Source: Camarhynchus parvulus
Lineage: Eukaryota; Chordata; Aves; Passeriformes; Thraupidae
Direction of reading: 5' to 3'
Assembly: GCF_901933205.1 (NCBI RefSeq)
Contig: NC_044573.1
Span: 84,216,546-84,280,545, forward strand
DNA: 64,000 bases
A model generated the notes under the pieces. That model had not been told where the DNA came from, made no database searches, and saw only the letters and a list, made by a program, of their open reading frames with translations. How positions within the stretch are numbered: the stretch's first letter is position 1; each line of letters starts with the position of its first letter. A program made the position numbers and the translations under genes. Below are positions 56,774 through 64,000 of this stretch, one piece after another.

Positions 56774-57299
56774 TGTATAAAAAGTTGGGAGAAATTAAAC
56801 CCACACGAACACTTTGAGAGAGATTCCAGATCAGAATTACAATTTAATAGAAAGATAACAATGAATGCAACAATGCATGAAAACTGGCTTACACCCACAA
56901 AGTCAGAGTACAACCTGGCTGCTCTTGGTCATTGTGGTGGTCACAGTCCAATTAAGTGGTTGTTGCAGTCCTGGTGAAGTGATGGTTGCAGTCATGTCTA
57001 AAACACTGGTCCTGTGGAAGGTCTGGTCCTCCTCTGGGTCCATGCAGCAGCGGCAGTGTCCTAAGCCCACAAACTTCAGGATTACAGGAGGTCAGGTTCA
57101 GGTGATATCTCCCCCAGGGCAGTGAGTTTCACGACTGAATGATGTGCTATGAGCCATAGGATATTTTTGGAGTCCTTGATGGTCACTGGAGCTGCTTATT
57201 CATTCAGCTCATGATGGCCTATTAGCAGAGATGACCCCTCAAGGTGAAGGTAAAGAAACACTACCCCACCTTGTAGGGTTTAGCTCTTCTCATTTAACA
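56774..57299 (-). mobile_element. LTR, ERVL-like, related to family B (about 526 bp)
   Basis: The order of sequence words mirrors the 32.7-kb LTR: 'caatttaatagaaagataacaatgaatgcaac' (minus-strand ATTAAA), 'aaagtcagagtacaacctggctg', several 'gtggt.gcagtcctggtgaagtg' repeats, 'ggtcctgtggaaggtctggtcctcctctgg', and 'gcctattagcagagatgacccctcaagg'. The left end is placed at TGTATAAA and the right end at ATTTAACA. A near-duplication CCCAGCA (56767-56773) / CCCAGCT (57300-57306) supports these ends but is longer than the usual 5 bp, so the boundaries are tentative. The plus frame 56865-57125 is a chance frame. No internal sequence. Confidence 0.7.
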
Positions 57300-57306
57300 C
57301 CCAGCT

Positions 57307-58480
57307 CGTAGCCTGAGGCATTGTGTGTGCACTGGGCAGCCGCTGGGAATTAACAGTTTATCATTACAGAGAGGGGAGTAGAATAGCAGACACATAGTGC
57401 TAAACTTCTGTAAGCAGGACAACTTTATAAAGAGATTTAACCCTTAGGATACCAGGTAGAATCCTTGATGTTCTTTCCGAATTGTTCTATTTATAACTTG
57501 ATGTACATCTGCAGCATTCTTTGGCTCTTGAATTCTCTTTTTTCTGTTGATACTCGTGTTGCTTTTCAATTACATATTCTTTTTGTCTCGGATTGATGAA
57601 TTTCTGCCAGGGGCATTGTTTTAATTATTTAGGATGAAAACATTAACTGATAATTGCTTAATTCTGATACCTAACCAGAAATTATCTCTCTCTCTGTCTT
57701 CTCTTTTTTATCATGAAAAATCTTTCCAGTTGAGAAGGCAAAAGCTTTTCCAAAGGTAGAAAACACCCATTCAGAAAAGCAAACAGGAAAATAAATTTTT
57801 ATAGCTTATGATATCGATAATAACTAACAATTTTTCTTTAAGATGACACCAGAAAGGCACTACTGGTTTTGTGAATAATAGAGTGAGGAATGCTAGGAAG
57901 AGGAAATCTACCCACTGATCTTAATATGGCATATTAAACTTATAAAGGTGACTCCTTAATCACTGTCTTCTTTAACAGATGAGGGATATAGTTTAGGAAA
58001 ATTTCCCTTATCAACTGCGTGTGAAATTAAATGCACATTCACATTAATCTGCATGGGTACTGTATCTATTATCCATACAGTCTTCTTATAACTTTGACAT
58101 AAGAAACAGTCCTACTTTGTAATTTGTCATTTTTGGGACAAAATCTGCAGCTTTGTTTACCTTCTGTTTTAAACTTGAAAGCAGAAGATATAATGTCTTA
58201 GGTAATTTTGCCCTATTTTGTACTAACTGTATCTTTTAAATGACCATTTTCATTTCACCGAACAAGCTAGTTTTAAGATGGCAATATGAAAAGAGTCACA
58301 TCAGAAACTGATTTATATACACTGTAGAGCTCATACAGTATATTTAATATGTTTATTATTCTCTCTTACTGTGATAAAACCAGCGTATATTTTATTGTAT
58401 CTTGTAATCCACCCTCAATGATTCATCATCCATTCACTATTAAACTTCCTATTATCTTGCCTATTATAAAGAGCAGTCAG
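57307..58480. other. Non-coding gap between two LTRs
   Basis: The first ~100 bp after the LTR are somewhat GC-richer (CACTGGGCAGCCGCTGGG near 57335); the rest is AT-rich with a (TC)n patch near 57690. Nothing recognised. Confidence 0.55.
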
Positions 58481-58485
58481 GAGGG
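58481..58485. repeat. Left target-site duplication GAGGG of the 58.5-kb LTR
   Basis: Exact 5-bp match to 59171-59175. Confidence 0.88.
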
Positions 58486-59170
58486 TGTCTTGGTTTAGAG
58501 CAAAATTTTGGGAGAGAGAGAGAGAGAGTCCCCAGAGGGGCTCTAGTAGGAGGATAAATTCAATCGGCCCCTCCCCCCCACAACCAGTCCGGGAGAAAAT
58601 ACCTCCTTGAAGAAAAGCGGAAAAAAGCTGTTTATTAAACAATAGAACCTAACAATATTAAAACAATAAAACCCCTTGCCGCTCTAAAAGAGATGACCAA
58701 TTGAGAAAACCCCCCCGGTTGCAGCCCAGCTCACTCAGTCTCTTATCAGTCCTTCTGGTGCTGGAATTGTCGCAGGCCAGGCCCGGCCCGGCCCGGTGGC
58801 CACAGGTGTGAGCTGCCGGTGCTCCCTGGGTATTCAGTCCAGAGCAGGTTCCAAGAGGTCCAAAGAAAAGGAAAAGAAAAACCACAGTCCAGGGACTCTT
58901 CTTTGCCTCAGCCAGCCAAAACTAACTAAAAGCAAAAGGAGAGCTCTCTGTCCTGCCGTCTGTCTGTCCGCAGACAACACAGTCCTGGAGCAGGAATGCG
59001 GGGGAGTAAGTGCAATGTCTGAGCGAAGAAAAAAAAAAAGAACTGTGCGATTCTTCTCTCCCCCCTTTCACTCTCTGCAACAAGTCTTAAAGGTGCAAAA
59101 CTTATTATTATTCAGCATAAACCAATGAGACGATTTGGGGATAAAAGCATCATATAGTCAACCCAGGACA
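58486..59170 (-). mobile_element. Solo LTR, CpG-rich ERVL-like family D, complete (685 bp)
   Basis: Starts TGTCTTGGTTTAGAGC and ends CAACCCAGGACA, with an exact 5-bp duplication GAGGG at 58481-58485 and 59171-59175. The minus-strand sense begins TGTCCTGGGTTGACTATATG and has AATAAA (TTTATT on plus, 58631-58636) near its 3' part. It holds a (GA)n run at about 58512-58528, a triplicated CCCGG/GGCCC block (58781-58796), a C8 run near 58571 and an A12 run near 59028. High CpG and exact duplication suggest a relatively recent insertion. The plus frame 58796-59128 (110 codons, basic) and the minus frames here have no retroviral domains. Solo. Confidence 0.9.
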
Positions 59171-59175
59171 GAGGG

Positions 59176-62100
59176 AAAATACATGAGTTTGAAAAGAAAA
59201 AAAGGATGTATACTCCTTACAAAACTGATCTGTCAGCATCTCACACAACATATTCACTTATGTTCCTAGTTTATGAAAACATAAGCCAAATCATTGAAAA
59301 AAACAGCAGCAAGATATGTTCCCATTGCTTTCAATTTATTTATTCCGCTAAATATACCAGCTTTTCTGTTTCTACATGTTCTGATCCACTGTCTTGGTTA
59401 TAAAGATGCACATATCATAGCAAGAAGAAACACTGCACCAACCCACAAAATCTCAATAAATTTGGAAAAGAGATGTACAGTAGTTTTAAGTAGGAAAGCA
59501 CCTTGCAAAAAAGGGAGTCAGATCTGGTTCTCTGCTTTTTGTCCAGCCAGGAACAGCAGGAGATGGTACCAGCGTACACACACACACGTGACAAAGGGAT
59601 GAAGGCCAAGCTGAAATGGGGGTCCAGAGCCCATGGGCAAGGGAAAGAGGGAGGCCCCAGAGAGGCTGGTAAAGGACACCACAGTTTATTAGGGCCCTCA
59701 ATAGGCACTAGTGGAGGCACAGATAGACCCTCCTGGCTGTGGCTGTGCCCCTGTGCACAAAGACACCAGGACTGGTCAGGCCACCAATGAAGTCATGGCT
59801 CTGGAAGGCAAAGACATTCCATAAAGGAAGAGATAATTAAATTTAACTTTTAAAACAGTACAGGAGAAAAAAAAATCATATAAAGATGAAACTGTTTAGA
59901 TTGGAGAGAGATTCCACAAGCCAGGCAATTCTCCTTCTACTTCAAGTGAATGAATCTGGTTCTAATGCATGCAGCCAAAAAGAACATTTTACTTTTCACT
60001 TAGTTGAGGAAAATAACAAAGGAGTAACAACTAACCATGAAGAGATTGATATGTTTCTCATGTTAATACAAGGTGTTGTCAACATTATTTTGCGTATATA
60101 ATTATTTTTATTTTGAAGATAGGAATACAGCAATGCATAAAGATTAAGGAAAACTTTTCAAGCTTACAGGATTGCTATTCACTGGGCCATTGGAGATCAA
60201 TAACATGATCGCTGACAGAACTAGGAGTGATGCCTGAGTTTCCTAAATTCCAGTGGAGCCCTTCAGTCAATGGTTCATAATTTGGGGTTTTTTTTAATTT
60301 GGTCTCGTTTGGTTTGCTTTGATTTGTTTTGTTTGTTTGTTTGTTTTGTTGTTTTTTTTTAATATATACATAATCGTGTAAGCTAGTTTGGCATTTCTGC
60401 TCATTCTTTTTCAATTTTTTTTTCTGTCATATGGACATAACTTTCAAAAGCACAAAGTATTTCTATATATGTATGTATCTTTTTGTATATATAAATGAGC
60501 CTGAGTACATATATTTAAATTTGTTCCTATATTATCGGAAAAGCAAGCTGACATAATCTTTCATTGCAAGCAATATTTAAGTACTATAGAGATGGGTCTT
60601 GCTTTACACTAAGAAAATAAGTTTCCTGAATTTAATTTGACTAGCAGTATGAGCACACAACATATAGGCATTTAGATTTAGATATTGTAATGCTCAGTAT
60701 GAAAACTGGTCATTCATGTAGAACTGCAAACATAGTACAGATGACAAGCTAATTTAAATGGGTTTTTAAATTTAACAATGAACACAACTGTGGTGCTGAA
60801 AATAATGCAACAAGTGAGCACAGTAAAAGCAGCATTGGCACCTGATATATTTGAGATTTCAGGGACCCTATTTAAATGGCAAGGAAGGAATATTATAATA
60901 TTAAATGTAGTAGTTTTTTTAAAAACCTTTCTTTCACAAGGATGTAAAAGGATAGGGCAGAAGAAATGTGTACAAAAATAGCTCAAAGGAAATATGACAT
61001 GAATATTTTCTTACTGAATGAAATATGACAAGATAATGGAGCTAGAATACCATCACCCTAGCTTCACTGTCAACTAGAGCTCAGTGTAACTTACAAAATT
61101 TCACTTTGCTGTAAGTGTAGGGAGTAAGTTTGCCTGATCTTGAAAGAACACAGAGAAATTTGCAGAGAGCATGGCAAAATAAATACCTCTTTTTACTGTA
61201 AATATATGAAAATACATATGTGCACAAAACAAACTGAGTTTTGGCTTCTTTATTATTCATGAGGGGCTAGATTTTCATAAGAAAACAATATTTACTGTGT
61301 TTTTTTTATTTTCACAACAGCTGGACATATTAATGGTCAGCTGCCTTTAACCTCCTGAGATACTTGAAAGGCAATTTTTCAATTTTGATAATTTATTGTT
61401 GAATTTTCAAATTTCTGGATTGCTTGTTAATACCACTGTGAACCAGTTCACATATGGGTAGGCAATCATATGTGAAAAGAGCACCAGTAAAGAAGAGGAG
61501 TCCACTAGAACTGACTTCAGATGATGAAATCATAAACCCAGTCTTGTGTCCCAGATTCCATGACTCTTCCTATGTACTGGGGAATGACATGCTTGTAAAA
61601 GTACTGTTGTTTTTCCATAGGTCTATTGGGGAAGACTAGTCCCAGTATTTGAGATTAGCACCTGCCTCATAGCATCATTTATATCTCAGAACTGTAAGAA
61701 AAATATATTATTTTCATTTTCCTTCTGTGTATCAACAGTTACAATGGTGTCAAATACAGTGGCACAGGTATATCAGGCCTATATTTAACAAAACAAAACA
61801 TTTTCACTCAATATGTGCAATAGTGGCAATCCCGCACAGACTCAAAAAAAAAGGCTTTGTTGGTGTGTTAATTCTTTTCATGATTGTACTGACTAGCCAG
61901 GCGTGGTATGAAGTGACAAGTTCCTGAAAAGTTCTGCTGACTTGCTGTAGAGCTTGATGTTCCAACAATGTACAGATGAGGGAGTAGAGGATTAGGGAGG
62001 CAATACTGATGGAGACACTATGAGAAAATGTCAAAGTGCGAAAGGAGAGTCACAAGTAGTAGGATTGAGGTGCAGGTACATGGAAAAGACAATACTTTTA

Positions 62101-62965
62101 CTTCTAATTTAGAGATGCTGGTTAGTTCAGGACTGAAAAGATGAAAAATTACCTTCAAAATTATCTTGACATAATATTCAACATTAAAAAGCTACCCAGC
62201 CTGGGCTTTCCTCCTGAGGGTGGAAAGCCTGTGCTTTCCTTCTCATGGCAATAAAAACAGTTCATGCACACTACGTCTTTGTTAAAATAAAATGTTCAAG
62301 GGCCCCTCTCTTGCCTTGAGATGATCTGGCATGGCATGGCTTGTGTGCACACAGCTGAACACTCTCATTGTGCAGAACAGGGAGTCTGCATCCAGATACA
62401 CAATTCCAGTTGGTCCCCGGTACATGCTTTGTCCTGTGCCTTGCTTGGAAAATAGCTGGCGCAATCCAAAAAAACCCCAAGTGCTTACAATTCACAGTAT
62501 AAATGGTCATGGGCCACCACTCAGCTGTACATCCTGCTCTGTTTCATTCAGTAGTACAGCCATAGCAATGAAAGTAGAATATAGCTTAGGATTGGTTTTC
62601 AGTAGGGATTTGATCTGACAGAATCAAACCTATTTAGACATTATAATGGATCTAAAATGAATACAAAATTAAAAAAACCACCATGGCTTAATGAACTAGT
62701 GAGCCAATTTCTTTAAGAAAAAGGTTGTATTCATTTCTGGTCTTTATAAAAAGCAATGTGATTTTCAGTTATCTTCAGTGCCAGCTAGGAAATACAGTAT
62801 TAATTTATAGTGATGCATTGCTGTCTGTTTTGTAAATAAAACATACAACTGTCATGATGTTCAGGCAAATTCCAGCCTTTCTCTCTGACCAAAGAGAACT
62901 ACAGATCACTCTGCAGTAACAAATGAGTTTTCCAACAATTTTTAAAGCTAGTTTTCTTCCTGTAC
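59176..62965. other. AT-rich non-coding with two GC-richer blocks
   Basis: 59500-59830 is GC-rich (an AC-repeat, 'aggccccagagaggctggtaaaggacaccacag', then TTTATTAGGG, which on the minus strand gives TAATAAA) and could be a worn LTR, but I cannot assign it. A (TTTG)n tract lies at 60323-60360. 62170-62520 is mildly GC-rich with no assignment. No exon was recognised. Confidence 0.5.
60323..60360. repeat. (TTTG)n / T-rich simple repeat
   Basis: About seven TTTG/TTTTG units followed by a T10 run. Confidence 0.8.
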
Positions 62966-63502
62966 TTGACATTGGTGGGGAAAACTCTCAAGTGCTGTGT
63001 TCAGTTTTGGGCCCCTCGCTTAAAAATGAATATTGAGGTGATGGAGCATGTCCAGAAAAGGTCAACAAACCTCATGAAGGGTCTAGAAAACATTTCTTGC
63101 AAGGAATGTCTGAGGAAGCCGGAGTTGTTTAGCTTGGAGAAATGGAGGCTCAGAGGGGACCTCATTGCTATCTACAATCACCTGAAAGAATGTTGTAGTG
63201 AGGTGGGGGTTGGTCTCTTCTAAGGTGCCTGCAGTGAAAGGACCAGAGGAAATGGCCTTAAGCTGAGCTGGGGAGATTCAGATTAGATATTAGATAAAAA
63301 AATTTCAGTTTTAGGGTGTTCAGGCATTGGAATATGTTGCCCAGGGTGGTGGTGGATTCAGCATCCCTGGAGGTATTTAGGAGGCATTAGCTCTGCCCCT
63401 GGGGGTTGGTCTAGTGGTTTGGGGGTTACAATGGTGGTCTTGATGGTTGGACAATGATCCTAAAGGTCTCTTCCATCCTTGATGATTCTATTATTTCAGT
63501 AC
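62966..63502 (+). mobile_element. CR1 LINE, 5'-truncated, tail still largely in frame
   Basis: The plus-strand frame 62966-63223 reads CCVQFWAPRLKMNIEVMEHV and then 'LFSLEKWRLRGDLIAIYNHLK', the conserved CR1 ORF2 C-terminus ('CVQFWAPQ...', '[21 protein letters not shown]'), with few interruptions compared with the other copies. The 3' UTR follows: 'gttcaggcattggaatatgttgcccagggtggtggtggattcagcatccctggagg', 'tggttggacaatgatcctaaaggtctcttccatccttgatgattctatt'. The element ends near ATTATTTCAG. The N-terminal RT and endonuclease are absent, so it is inactive. Confidence 0.93.
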
Positions 63503-64000
63503 AATATTCCACGATTCCAGCCCAATTTAGCAAATCAGTTTTTCAGGCATTATAAATGTCTAGGGCAAGACTTCACATGTTTGTTTTCTCTTTTAGCCCC
63601 TTGATGTGACTGTTAGTACTCAGACAAAGCCTTGTCCATCCATCCACAGATGTACTCCTGAATTAGCACCATGCAGTCTGCAATCACACAGTGCAGCGAA
63701 AATCCTTGGATTTTTTTTGCTTCATTTCTTAAAGGTGTCATCTGTAGCAAATCTGACTAATTCCATGTATTCCAGGTGAGGGTAATTAAGCAATTCAGCA
63801 TCAAGGTGAATTGACTTCTTTGGAACTGGATTCAGTGGGAAAATACTAAGTTCACAAATTTGCTTGTAAGAGTTTTGTGGCATATGGAACATAAATTTGT
63901 TACATTTGTCTGTATGCTACTTAGCAGCTGCAGCTGTTTACTCTGGTGTTCATTACTGTAAGTTCTGATTTCTCTTTTTCATGTTTGTCACATTGTCTAT
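63503..64000. other. Terminal non-coding stretch
   Basis: Nothing recognised; AT-rich to the window edge. Confidence 0.6.

Noticed and set aside
58796..59128. 110-codon basic plus-strand frame
   Set aside because: Antisense to a solo LTR with simple repeats; no domain.
1..64000. CRISPR arrays, operons, riboswitches, plasmid or phage features
   Set aside because: No regularly spaced repeats, ribosome-binding sites or prokaryotic genes; CR1 and LTR content places the sequence in a bird nuclear genome.

Overview
The window looks like a gene-free, AT-rich stretch of a bird nuclear genome, most likely a songbird (passerine) and either an intergenic desert or the inside of a very long intron. The bird assignment rests on eleven copies of CR1, the dominant avian LINE. 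They have the usual 5'-truncated form, the conserved reverse-transcriptase tail and, in several, the short repeated 3' tail (ATTCTATGATT type). The passerine suggestion rests on LTR families that I recognise from memory of songbird sequence, so it is less certain. I find no host exon, tRNA, rRNA, operon, bacterial feature or CRISPR array. All open reading frames are short; the two longest (230 and 186 codons) lie antisense over CR1/LTR sequence.

Layout. 0-12 kb: unique AT-rich DNA with one CR1 (1.6-2.2 kb) and a 283-bp solo LTR (7.2-7.5 kb). 12-25 kb: a reverse CR1 (12.3 kb), an LTR (13.6-14.0 kb), a CpG-rich ERVK-like solo LTR (18.3-19.0 kb), a CR1 (23.0-23.7 kb) and a second copy of the 13.6-kb LTR family, inverted (24.6-25.1 kb). 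27-34 kb is the densest part: a CR1 split by LTR-type DNA that itself carries a class-I-like solo LTR (27.1-29.0 kb), the longest CR1 (29.4-30.5 kb, with a damaged reverse-transcriptase active site), and a solo LTR abutting another CR1 (32.7-34.0 kb). 36.8-37.1 kb holds a second copy of the 7.2-kb LTR. 38.5-39.2 kb has two perfect long hairpins and a tandem duplication. 40.6-45.5 kb: two more LTRs and a CR1 scrap. 47.7-57.3 kb: three CR1 pieces and two LTRs. 58.5-59.2 kb: a CpG-rich solo LTR with an exact 5-bp target duplication. 63 kb: a last CR1.

The recognisable elements add up to roughly 12 kb of the 64 kb. Every LTR I could bound appears solo: no gag, pol or env reading frame, primer-binding site or polypurine tract was found next to any of them. 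Target-site duplications (TSDs) of 4, 5 and 6 bp point to three retroviral classes. The main interest is the nested-insertion history, the matched LTR pairs, the perfect hairpins and a few unassigned GC-richer blocks. I see no convincing evidence for an undescribed functional system. Element boundaries without a TSD are approximate, and family assignments come from recognition, not from a database search.
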